Below, one piece after another: positions 41,967 to 49,781 of a DNA stretch of 64,000 nt. The notes under the pieces were generated by a model. It was given only the letters and a program-made list of their open reading frames with translations, made no database searches and was not told the DNA's origin. The position numbers and the translations under genes are program-made. Within the stretch, counting starts at the first letter, position 1. Each line of letters opens with the position of its first letter. Location of the stretch: assembly GCA_028867035.1 (NCBI GenBank), contig JAGWHB010000001.1, positions 310,001-374,000 on the forward strand. The letters are read 5' to 3'. Source of the DNA: Nitrososphaerota archaeon. GTDB taxonomy: Archaea; Thermoproteota; Nitrososphaeria; Nitrososphaerales; Gagatemarchaeaceae.

Positions 41967-42875
41967 CTATCCCAGGAAACCGATGCCGCTGGTGTAGAGG
42001 AAGGCCACGCCGACCACGGCGAAGACGATGACGATAAGGCGTTCCATGGTGACCGAGGAGACACTCCCCTGGGCCCGTGACCCTACCTGACCTCCGATGA
42101 TTGCGCCTGGCACCGTGAATACGAGGAGCGTCAGCGGCACGGCGCCTACCCCTCCCCTGACGGCGAGGCTCAGCATCCCTGTGACCCCTCCCGCGAAGAC
42201 GGCGACTGCCATCACAAACACAGATGTCGCAGCTGAGACCGAGACGGGGATTTTGCATCTTCTGACCAGGTCCGGCATCAGCAGCTCCCCCAGCCCTACC
42301 GAGATCATCCCTTCGAACGCCGACCCTACGGCGCAGATCATCTCCCCCCGGCTCCTGTCGCAGACTTTGTATCGGTACTCCTTCCCGTTCCTGGCTCGTA
42401 TCACAGTTTCATCGGGTGACTCGTCGACCCTGGGGATGTCGGTCACGGCGGCAGGCAGGGCTTCCAGCCTCGCGTTCCTGACCGTCGACTTCGCCGTGAA
42501 CAGAAGGTAGAGCGCGAGGCCGACCATCAGAACGCCGAAGACTAGCTTCAGAAGCAAACCGGGGGCGAACTGCGCTATCAGAGAGAACAGGACGATGGTC
42601 GGGACTGCGAACAGCGCCAGGCGGGCGCCCACCCTGACGTCGATGAGGCCCTCTCTCCTGTAGCCTGCCACTCCAGAGAGGAAGCCGAAGAACTCGGTGA
42701 AGAGGCCCGCGCTCACTGCTGCTGCAGGCGTGAGGGTCGGGACCCCCAGGAAAGGGAAGACGAGGATGACGGCAGGGGTGAGGATCGCCGTCCCATCTAT
42801 ACCCAGCATCATGGCGAGCGAGACTATTCCGATGCAGGCGGGAAACATGAACCAGTAGACGAACCACTCGATCAA
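41967..42875 (-). CDS. TauE/SafE-family membrane permease
   Basis: A 302-residue protein with about eight hydrophobic segments in two halves, each starting with the family's small-residue-rich helix (GIDGTAILTPAVILV; GLGELLMPDLV). TauE/SafE (DUF81) proteins are thought to export sulfite or organosulfonates; the substrate here is unknown. A cytoplasmic insert of ~45 residues lies between the halves. ATG 42875. Confidence 0.85.
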   Translation of the reverse strand: MIEWFVYWFMFPACIGIVSLAMMLGIDGTAILTPAVILVFPFLGVPTLTPAAAVSAGLFTEFFGFLSGVAGYRREGLIDVRVGARLALFAVPTIVLFSLIAQFAPGLLLKLVFGVLMVGLALYLLFTAKSTVRNARLEALPAAVTDIPRVDESPDETVIRARNGKEYRYKVCDRSRGEMICAVGSAFEGMISVGLGELLMPDLVRRCKIPVSVSAATSVFVMAVAVFAGGVTGMLSLAVRGGVGAVPLTLLVFTVPGAIIGGQVGSRAQGSVSSVTMERLIVIVFAVVGVAFLYTSGIGFLG

Positions 42876-42925
42876 GACTAGCGCTCGACCCCGTTGTCGG
42901 CTCTAAATCGCCTTTCCGCTCAGGG

Positions 42926-43645
42926 TCAGCCGTAGACACCGGTGGGCGCCGTCTGCTTCCACGCGCGCCTGAAGTTTTCCTCGGTCCGCTCGGCCTCTCC
43001 CCTTATCGCCTCCAGGTTGCATTGGGCGTTGGGGACCAGTCTCATAATCACCTCGGCCAACTTGAGGCCGCTCTCGAAGTCCTGTACCCCCTTGTGCGTC
43101 TTGATCAGAAGTGCGACGACAGGGACCCCAGCGTCGCGGCCTTCCAAGAGGAGCCTGCTGGGCACGCCCCCCACGGCCGTAAGTCTTGCTAGCGGGACCG
43201 AAGCGGCATTTACGATCTCCTCGGCCTTCGGGCCGTTCACGACGGCCGACACCAAGTGCTCGTCCGTCCCGCCCTCCATGGGCGTACTGAAAGAGGTCAG
43301 AATGAACGCGATTTCTTTCTCTTTCGCCCATTCGACTATGGCCCTTGCGATCACCTGGGAGGCCCTGTGCCCCGGGATGAAGTCTCCCAGAAAGATGGCG
43401 ATGTTCCGTTTCACATCCGCATAGACCCGGGCCGGCGCCTGCAGTTTCCCGTCCAGGACGGTGGCGAGGGCTGGAAAATATTCTGAGGACAGTTCGCCTA
43501 CCATGGGGAGCTTCAGCGACGACATCAGACAGCCCGACGCAATGGTGCCCGCGAGGCCCGTCTCAGGGAAACCTTCGATGATCACCCCACCAGGAAGCTT
43601 CGCAGGCTCGTCGGTGGCCGTAACTTTCGCTGCATCAAGCTCCAT
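42926..43645 (-). CDS. PAC2-family protein (proteasome assembly chaperone-like)
   Basis: A 239-residue protein: VIIEGFPETGLAGTIASGCLM, AIFLGDFIPG and VPSRLLLEGRDAGVPVVALL are hallmarks of the archaeal PAC2/PbaA-like family with a Rossmann-like core. Eukaryotic PAC2 helps proteasome alpha-ring assembly; archaeal members are less clear. ATG 43645. C-terminal helix is Glu/Arg-rich. Confidence 0.82.
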   Translation of the reverse strand: MELDAAKVTATDEPAKLPGGVIIEGFPETGLAGTIASGCLMSSLKLPMVGELSSEYFPALATVLDGKLQAPARVYADVKRNIAIFLGDFIPGHRASQVIARAIVEWAKEKEIAFILTSFSTPMEGGTDEHLVSAVVNGPKAEEIVNAASVPLARLTAVGGVPSRLLLEGRDAGVPVVALLIKTHKGVQDFESGLKLAEVIMRLVPNAQCNLEAIRGEAERTEENFRRAWKQTAPTGVYG

Positions 43646-43761
43646 CGTCAACGGCCGTTCATCTTCTCCATGGTTGGATTGGGAATCAAAAAGGGGGCGG
43701 CCGGATTTGAAGGCCCTGGGCCCTCCCCGGCTTCGCTTTTCGCTGTGTGCAGCGGCCCCAC

Positions 43762-43944
43762 CTACATCCGATGCGCGGTCTGGTTGTGGGCCTGGAGCTC
43801 GGCCTGGCCACGGAACTCGACGCCGCATGCTTGGCACGCGAACCGTTGAGCCTGTGGCTGAGAATGAGCAGCGCTGTTGTGCTGCATCAGAGCCTCCTGG
43901 GCAGGGAACGTTGCACCACACGCCTGACACTTGAATTCTGGCAT
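43762..43944 (-). CDS. Two-finger C2H2 zinc-finger protein
   Basis: A 60-residue protein made of two tandem C2H2 fingers: FKCQACGATFPAQEALMQH ... H and FACQACGVEFRGQAELQAH ... H, joined by a short QPQAQ linker. Such eukaryote-like fingers occur in some archaea and usually bind DNA or protein. ATG 43944. It stands alone between the PAC2 gene and an AhpD-like gene. Confidence 0.85.
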   Translation of the reverse strand: MPEFKCQACGATFPAQEALMQHNSAAHSQPQAQRFACQACGVEFRGQAELQAHNQTAHRM

Positions 43945-44120
43945 GTTTCTCGGTTCTGAAAGCCTGCTTATCGTATTAACAGGTTGGGCTTAACGGTAAA
44001 ACTCCGGCTTTAATCCTGGAGTTACTGTTGGGGCACGAGGCCCGAACACAACGGTGACTATTCCTAGATTTCGTCGACGGATGAGATTTTATTGCGCCGT
44101 CCGAGCCTTGGATAATCCAG

Positions 44121-44678
44121 TTGGCCTGGGTTAGAACAGTAAAGGAAGACGACGCCGACGAGGAACTCGAGAGGATATACAAGAGGATACGAGGGTCGAG
44201 AGGCAAGATATCAAACATATTCCTATCGCAGAGTCTGAATCCAGGCGCCTTGGAGTCTCACCTGGATCTCTACCTTCGGGTCATGTTTGGGAAGGGCACA
44301 TTGAGCAGGCCCCAGCGAGAGATGATTGCAGTAGTGGTCTCGGCTTCCAACGATTGCGAATATTGCGTCGCGCATCATTCTGCTGCGATTAGAAGGTACG
44401 TAGACGATGAACTCTTCACAGGTCAGCTCGCGAAAGACTTCAGGGGGGCCAAACTGGAACCCAGAGAAAGGGCGATGCTGGATTACGCTTCCAAGCTTAC
44501 AACTAAACCGAGCTCGATTTCCCAGGACGACATAGAAACGCTCCGGAAGGTCGGGTTCGGGGACGAGGAGATACTGCACATCGCCCTGACAGCCAGCTAC
44601 TTCAACTTCGTCAATCGGCTGGCAAGCGGGCTGGGGGTCTCTGTAGAAGCGGATGAGGGCTCAGGGTACAGGTACTAG
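44121..44678 (+). CDS. AhpD/carboxymuconolactone decarboxylase-like peroxidase
   Basis: A 185-residue protein with the AhpD active site EYCVAHH, giving Cys79, Cys82 and a nearby His85. The layout matches uncharacterised peroxidase-related CMD proteins. Thiol peroxide reduction is likely. The start is TTG 44121. A paralogue at 53036-53587 has the same motif at the same positions. Confidence 0.85.
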   Translation: MAWVRTVKEDDADEELERIYKRIRGSRGKISNIFLSQSLNPGALESHLDLYLRVMFGKGTLSRPQREMIAVVVSASNDCEYCVAHHSAAIRRYVDDELFTGQLAKDFRGAKLEPRERAMLDYASKLTTKPSSISQDDIETLRKVGFGDEEILHIALTASYFNFVNRLASGLGVSVEADEGSGYRY

Positions 44679-44773
44679 CGGCGCGTGAGCCTGGGTCTCA
44701 GCTAAGCGCGTGTTTTTTCGCTTCAAACCAACTGATAAATTGAGCCGACCATCCTGAACGTCGGCCACGTTGC

Positions 44774-45874
44774 TTGCTTGACAAGCTACTCGCGGTCGCA
44801 GTAATTCTTACGCTGGTCGCAGCGGGAGCCTTCGCCTACTTCAGCTATTCGCAGGTTCCCACCGGACTTGGCGAGGTGTCTTCCAATCAGGTCGTCCCGG
44901 CCGACCAGATAGTGTCTGGGGGACCTCCTCCTGATGGAATCCCCTCAATCGACAACCCTAGGTTTGTGACGGCTACCAACGCTTCCTCCTGGCTCAATGA
45001 CGATTATGATACAGTCATCGGAGTCAGCCTGAAGGGTGACGCGCGGGCGTACCCCCTCCAAATACTGGTGTGGCATGAAATAGTCAACGACGTAATTGGG
45101 GGCGTTCCCGTTGCGATAACCTACTGTCCGCTCTGCTACTCCACTCAGGCCTTCGTCAGGCAAATCAACGGAACGGCCGTCCAATTCGGGACCTCGGGGA
45201 AACTCTACAATAACAATCTCGTGATGTATGACAGGCTTACCGACTCTCTCTGGAGCCAGTTTTGGGGACAGGCAATTGCAGGTAGTTTGACAGGGCACAG
45301 GCTGCAGAGAGTTCCGATTGACGTCACCACCTGGGGAGCATGGAAGAAGCTCTATCCGAACACCATGGTCCTGTCGCGCCAGACGGGGTTCAGCAGAGAC
45401 TACGGCAACGATCCTTATGGAGTCTACTACTTTACGAAGGGGATTTATTTCCCACTTGCCCACCTTGACACAAGGCTGCCACAGAAGACCATGGTGCTCG
45501 GTCTCACCATAGGAGCAGCCTCGAGGGCCTACATATCCGACAGCCCATTCGGGCAGGGGGCACTGGCCTACAAGCTAACCAATCTGACATCTCCAATTTC
45601 CATGGACTCGGTCGGGGGGACCCCCGTCCTCGTCTGGGAGGACGGCCAAATAGTTAGGTTCTACAGCCCCGTAGTCAACGGGAACCTCCTGACGTTCGTT
45701 AACTCCAACGGAACCGTCGTAGATTCAGAAACGCATTCAGTGTGGAATTTTGGCGGAGTCGCCATTTCGGGCCCGCTCATGGGGCAATCGATGACTAGGT
45801 ATGTGAGCGAGACCGCTTTCTGGTTCGCCTGGGCCGCGTTCTACCCCAACACCACGATATATCCTTCGCAATGA
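44774..45874 (+). CDS. DUF3179-domain secreted protein
   Basis: A 366-residue protein with an N-terminal hydrophobic signal/anchor (LLAVAVILTLVAAGAFAYF) and the DUF3179 core: AYPLQILVWHEIVND, ITYCPLCYSTQAF and LYNNNLVMYDR. The conserved His and the C-x2-C may bind metal or form a disulphide. Several sequons are present. Function unknown; often near redox genes. The start is TTG 44774. The membrane protein gene follows after 12 bases. Confidence 0.85.
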   Translation: MLDKLLAVAVILTLVAAGAFAYFSYSQVPTGLGEVSSNQVVPADQIVSGGPPPDGIPSIDNPRFVTATNASSWLNDDYDTVIGVSLKGDARAYPLQILVWHEIVNDVIGGVPVAITYCPLCYSTQAFVRQINGTAVQFGTSGKLYNNNLVMYDRLTDSLWSQFWGQAIAGSLTGHRLQRVPIDVTTWGAWKKLYPNTMVLSRQTGFSRDYGNDPYGVYYFTKGIYFPLAHLDTRLPQKTMVLGLTIGAASRAYISDSPFGQGALAYKLTNLTSPISMDSVGGTPVLVWEDGQIVRFYSPVVNGNLLTFVNSNGTVVDSETHSVWNFGGVAISGPLMGQSMTRYVSETAFWFAWAAFYPNTTIYPSQ

Positions 45875-45886
45875 AGCGTCAAAATC

Positions 45887-46924
45887 TTGAACCCTAGCGC
45901 TCCGATTCAGAGAGGGATCGGCGTAAGCGCGATCTCAGTCGTATTGTATCTGACCGTAGTCGTAGTCACAACGCCCAGCCTGAGGCCGGTCGACGCGATT
46001 TGGGTGTCTGTCGCATTGAATTGGTGGTTGATTGGTGGGATATCCCTGGGAACAGGCGTCCAGGCGTTTCTACTCGCATACGCAAGGGCCAGAGCGTGTA
46101 CGATCGGACATGGCGCCGCCGCCGTCGGGACTTCCGGAATCCTCTCCGGCCTTTCCTCATTCGTTTCCTTTCTGTCCCTGATCCCTTTGGGGTGTTGCGG
46201 TACGTGGGTCTACATATTATCGTTCCTCCCGGGCCTCATAGGGGCAGGCTCATCTGGTTTTCTCATCGACAACGGCTTCCAACTCGAACTCGCTAGCCTT
46301 GGCCTGATGGCGCTGTCTGTATCTTACACGTATCTATCTGTGAAGAAAAAACTGGTTCCAAAGTTTCCGGAGCTAACTGCCTCCGACGAGGGGCAGACAG
46401 ACCCGCGGTCAAGAAGCGTGCGATATTCGACCCCCTTGCTCATTGTCATCATCGCTGCAATAGGGTTCGCACTTCTCTACTCGGGGTACGAAGCAAACAC
46501 CCTGCCCCAGCTCCAAAGGGGGACCTTCGCCACCTACTCAGGAACGATCATGGCGGCTGGACTCGGCTCGGTCAATGCCAGCCGGACCTACCAGGTGATA
46601 GATTTCAACGGTACTTCGACCGAGCTGTCAATCACGACATACTTCGGCCAGGTACCGCTTCGGGTCACTTCCTGGGAGCCGTATTCCGCCCACCATAGGC
46701 TCCATCTTGCAGGGGAGGATTTCGTGAAGGAGTACTACGCCACCCAGGTGCTCGTTGGAAAGACCTACCGGAACCTAATCGCTGAAGAATTTGTGCAAGG
46801 GAACTTGACCATCATCTATTACTACGTTTCCAATACGGCTCCGTTTCCTATTCAGATAGTCGCCACAGGCTCACTGAACCTCCAGCTTACGCTTTCGATT
46901 ACAAACATGCGAGGACTGACGTGA
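45887..46924 (+). CDS. Polytopic membrane protein with an extracellular C-terminal domain
   Basis: A 345-residue protein with about six hydrophobic segments in residues 10-215, including SLIPLGCCGTWVYILSFLPGLIG with a vicinal Cys pair inside the membrane region. The last ~130 residues are beta-rich and carry sequons (NAS, NGT, NLT). No known family. The start is TTG 45887, 12 bases after DUF3179, and the two probably function together. Confidence 0.6.
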   Translation: MNPSAPIQRGIGVSAISVVLYLTVVVVTTPSLRPVDAIWVSVALNWWLIGGISLGTGVQAFLLAYARARACTIGHGAAAVGTSGILSGLSSFVSFLSLIPLGCCGTWVYILSFLPGLIGAGSSGFLIDNGFQLELASLGLMALSVSYTYLSVKKKLVPKFPELTASDEGQTDPRSRSVRYSTPLLIVIIAAIGFALLYSGYEANTLPQLQRGTFATYSGTIMAAGLGSVNASRTYQVIDFNGTSTELSITTYFGQVPLRVTSWEPYSAHHRLHLAGEDFVKEYYATQVLVGKTYRNLIAEEFVQGNLTIIYYYVSNTAPFPIQIVATGSLNLQLTLSITNMRGLT

Positions 46925-46936
46925 TCTCGAACCCGG

Positions 46937-47608
46937 TCAGGGCCGAGTCTGAACCAGTTCGGAAGTAGGAGTCCCCACGAGCCCTTCGGCGATCAGCCTG
47001 CCCAACTCTGTCAGCATCACCTGGGTCTTGCCTCTGGGCCCGACGTGAGTCTCGACGAGGCCCATGGTGATCAGGCCTTCCGCCTTGGAATTCCCGTTGA
47101 CGTGATAGGACACCAGCGGGAGGCTCATCTTGGTCCTTTCTGCCAAGTCTTCCAGAGAGCTGCAGCAGTCGGGCTGTGTCTTCAGGAACTGAAGGATTGC
47201 CAACTTGCGCTCAGGAAGGAGCCTATAGTAGGAGAACTTCAGCACGGGAAGCATCATCAGCTTGTCGTCCATCACTGCGAGCGCCTTCAGGCCGTTGACA
47301 TAGGATGCAGATAGGGCGGCGCAGTTCTCGAGGTTGTCTCCCGAAGAGACGTTGACGAGCAGGCTGTCCTCGTTCACCGCGGATTTCATCTGGGCGAATG
47401 TCTTGAACATCCCCTCGAGGAGCCCGCCCTTGATGTCTATGACCTGAACGCCTATCCTGAGCTTGTCAGCCACAGCCTTCAGCTCGTCCAGCCTTTCCCT
47501 GTGCTTTCCGGTAGACAGGAGATAGATCTTCTCGGTTGGAAACTCCCTGACCACGGCATATATCGATTCGAGGTTGTCTCCCAACGGCGCCACGATATTG
47601 TACTTCAA
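46937..47608 (-). CDS. CARF-like sensor with winged-helix DNA-binding domain
   Basis: A 223-residue regulator. The N-terminal half is a Rossmann-like CARF fold (VAPLGDNLESIYAVVREF, and the LLVNVSSGDNLENCAAL ligand loop). The C-terminal half is a wHTH (LEDLAERTKMSLPLVSYHVN). This is the Csa3/DUF6293-type layout that senses cyclic oligonucleotides in CRISPR regulators. No CRISPR array or cas gene is present, so it may regulate the divergent thioredoxin gene. ATG 47608; TATA 25 bases upstream. Confidence 0.7.
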   Translation of the reverse strand: MKYNIVAPLGDNLESIYAVVREFPTEKIYLLSTGKHRERLDELKAVADKLRIGVQVIDIKGGLLEGMFKTFAQMKSAVNEDSLLVNVSSGDNLENCAALSASYVNGLKALAVMDDKLMMLPVLKFSYYRLLPERKLAILQFLKTQPDCCSSLEDLAERTKMSLPLVSYHVNGNSKAEGLITMGLVETHVGPRGKTQVMLTELGRLIAEGLVGTPTSELVQTRP

Positions 47609-47632
47609 GGGAGTCGCTGTGACAATCGTGCG

Positions 47633-47640
47633 CTTATAAT
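47633..47640 (-). promoter_or_regulatory. Probable TATA box for the CARF-wHTH gene
   Basis: CTTATAAT (minus-strand ATTATAAG) lies 25 bases before the ATG, as for a leaderless transcript. It sits in a 131-base divergent region that also contains AT-rich strings (GTTAAATTAT, GGTTTAATCC) able to serve the thioredoxin gene. Confidence 0.45.
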
Positions 47641-47739
47641 CTTATCTTGGTTTTGAAATATGAATTGCCTGTTAAATTATCGGTTTAATCCTTGCAGCAC
47701 AAAGTTATCTTTGTTCGGAGGGTAACATGCTCGACTAAA

Positions 47740-48081
47740 ATGTCAGACAACAACGGAATACAACATGTGAACCAATCAGACTTCGAACGTGCGGTTCTGA
47801 AGTCACAGGCACCCACGGTGGTGGACTTCTACGCCGACTGGTGCGGACCGTGCAGAGCGGTCGGCCCGGTCATCGAGTCACTCTCGCAGGAATACGCAGG
47901 CAAAGTCAACTTCGCCAAGGTCGACACCGACGCCAACCAGGCACTTGCGGCCCGCTACGGCATCATGAGCATCCCGACGGTGATGATCTTCAAGGAAGGA
48001 CGCATCGTCGACAAGGTCATCGGAGCCATGCCGGCACAGGTCTACAGGCAGAGAATCGAAGCCGCTCTGGGAGCCAACTAA
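47740..48081 (+). CDS. trxA: Thioredoxin
   Basis: A 113-residue thioredoxin with active site WCGPC (Cys35, Cys38), the cis-Pro loop SIPTVMIF and the conserved Asp30 in VVDFYADWC. Full canonical length. ATG 47740 is preferred over the longer TTG frame from 47692. The C2H2 membrane protein gene starts 2 bases after its stop, so they form an operon. Confidence 0.93.
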   Translation: MSDNNGIQHVNQSDFERAVLKSQAPTVVDFYADWCGPCRAVGPVIESLSQEYAGKVNFAKVDTDANQALAARYGIMSIPTVMIFKEGRIVDKVIGAMPAQVYRQRIEAALGAN

Positions 48082-48083
48082 GA

Positions 48084-48719
48084 ATGGCCTCCTCATCGAC
48101 GTCGAGGGTCGTCATCTATGCCCTGCTCGGAGGGTTCTTCGGTGCACTCGTGATGGGCTTGATCGCCTACATGATGCTTGTGCCTACCCCCATGGGCAGC
48201 GCGCCTTTCTTCGTCGCAGCCGCGATGATTATGGGTATGGGTTCGACGTCATGGATAGCAGGATGGATGCTGCACCTGGTCACCGGGCTCGTCGTAGGTG
48301 CGATCTTCGGCGTGGCCGTGGCCAAGGTATCGGGCCTGCGGCTCAAGACCGCCGGTAGGGCCCTGACGCTCGGCACCATCGCGGGAATCGCTGTCTGGGT
48401 CGTCTTCTTCATCCCGATGATGGCGATGCTGATGCCCGCGCTGATGGGCATGGGGATGATGGTGGCCGGCAGTTTCGTCGCCCACGTCGTCTTCGGGCTT
48501 GTCCTCGGCGGGGTGACCTCCCTGGCAATCCCCAAGGGCGGCCCTTCCTACAAGTGTCCGACCTGCGGCGCCACATTCGGAACTCAGGACGAACTCATGC
48601 AGCATGGTAAGAAGCACATGTCGAGCACACCACAGGAATTCAAATGCCCCGCGTGCGGGGCGACCTTCGCCAGTCAGAAGGAACTGATGGACCACAAGAC
48701 GAAGGCCCACCCGATGTAA
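48084..48719 (+). CDS. Four-helix membrane protein with two C-terminal C2H2 zinc fingers
   Basis: A 211-residue protein. Residues 1-150 hold four Met/Gly-rich hydrophobic segments. Residues ~153-211 are two C2H2 fingers: YKCPTCGATFGTQDELMQHGKKH and FKCPACGATFASQKELMDH ... H, nearly the same as the 60-residue protein at 43.8 kb. A membrane protein with eukaryote-like fingers in the cytoplasm is unusual; the fingers may bind DNA or a partner. Directly after thioredoxin. Confidence 0.8.
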   Translation: MASSSTSRVVIYALLGGFFGALVMGLIAYMMLVPTPMGSAPFFVAAAMIMGMGSTSWIAGWMLHLVTGLVVGAIFGVAVAKVSGLRLKTAGRALTLGTIAGIAVWVVFFIPMMAMLMPALMGMGMMVAGSFVAHVVFGLVLGGVTSLAIPKGGPSYKCPTCGATFGTQDELMQHGKKHMSSTPQEFKCPACGATFASQKELMDHKTKAHPM

Positions 48720-48821
48720 GACTGCACAAAATAGACATGGGAGCCCATACGTTCCTCATGTCTTCCCCTACTTTCTTGTAATCTGAATCGCCCGTCGGAT
48801 TCCTGGCTGTTTCAGCACGGG

Positions 48822-49667
48822 TCAGGACTGGACCGGGGGGAAGGCAGATCCTCGCACGTCGGACGGATGGCCAAGGCTCCTCCGCCTATGCTCGACCGCG
48901 ACGCACATGTTTTGCGTCACCATCAGCCCTGCCTTCGCCGCATTGGCAGCTGCTTCAGGGTTCTCTATCCCGAGCTGCATCCATACTGCACGTGGTTTCG
49001 TGCCGCTCTTCTGCCTGAGGCGTATCGCCTGGTCTACGACAGGAAGGACCAGGTCCGACGGCCTGAAAATGTCAACGATGTCGATGGTCCCGGCGAGCTC
49101 TTCTGGGATGTCGATCAGGCTCGGATATGCTTTCTCACCGAGTATCTCGGTAGCAGTCGGGTTGACCGGGATTATCCTGTAGCCCCTGCTCTTGAGGTAT
49201 TCTGCGACCGAATAGCTGTCCTTGTTGGGGTCCTTCGAGAGACCGACTATTGCGATCACTTTGCTTGTCATCAACACGTCTTGGTCACTCCCGGGCGGCG
49301 ACACCTTCGCGTTGACCAGTATGCTGGAATTGGCCACGCAGGCCGGGGTATCCTTAATCACCTGTTCGATGAACGCCCTAAGCTTGGATTCAGGCACCAA
49401 GCCAGCGCTCTCGGCGACGCTCCGTTGAGTACAAAAGACCTTGATGAGGGGGATGGTCAGCACGCCGAACTTGGCCGCAATCTCTGGTTGGTCGTCCACG
49501 TTCAACTTCGCGAACACCGCCCTTCCGGAGTAGTCTGGCGGCATCTTCTCGAAGATGGGAGTGAGTTGGCGGCAGAAAGGACACCATGGCGCCCAGAACT
49601 CCACGAACACTGGGATCGACGATTCGTCGACGTTCTTGTCCCAATTTGCCGCTGATAGGTCCATCAT
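48822..49667 (-). CDS. Thioredoxin-CoA-binding domain fusion protein
   Basis: A 281-residue fusion. Residues 1-110 are a thioredoxin domain with WCPFC (Cys29, Cys32) and cis-Pro loop TIPLIKVF. Residues ~131-265 are a YccU-type CoA-binding Rossmann domain (VIAIVGLSKDPNKDSYSVAEYL, IIPVNPTATEILGEKAYPSL, AVWMQLGIENPEAAANAAKAG). The fusion suggests redox control of, or by, CoA or a CoA thioester. ATG 49667 or the next Met. TATA-like ATTATTATC ~25 bases upstream. Confidence 0.87.
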   Translation of the reverse strand: MMDLSAANWDKNVDESSIPVFVEFWAPWCPFCRQLTPIFEKMPPDYSGRAVFAKLNVDDQPEIAAKFGVLTIPLIKVFCTQRSVAESAGLVPESKLRAFIEQVIKDTPACVANSSILVNAKVSPPGSDQDVLMTSKVIAIVGLSKDPNKDSYSVAEYLKSRGYRIIPVNPTATEILGEKAYPSLIDIPEELAGTIDIVDIFRPSDLVLPVVDQAIRLRQKSGTKPRAVWMQLGIENPEAAANAAKAGLMVTQNMCVAVEHRRRSLGHPSDVRGSAFPPVQS

Positions 49668-49710
49668 AGGCGAGTGTTCACGGATGTCCTGATAATAATC
49701 TGTAGCCGGT

Positions 49711-49724
49711 CTCCCGAACGGGAG
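49711..49724. terminator. Short perfect hairpin after merA
   Basis: CTCCCG-AA-CGGGAG can form a six-pair GC-rich hairpin in the gap between merA and the thioredoxin-CoA fusion gene, both on the minus strand. No T-run follows it, so a terminator or RNA-stability role is only possible. Confidence 0.3.
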
Positions 49725-49781
49725 GCATCGATTGGAGGGCCCGTGGATGATTTGCGCCGCATGTTCTCCAACCAGTCCCTC

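Noticed and set aside
44083..44105. Possible further copy of the palindromic repeat (TTTATTGCGCCGTCCGAG)
   Set aside because: Only about ten bases agree with the repeat, no arm pairing exists, and it lies far from the other copies.
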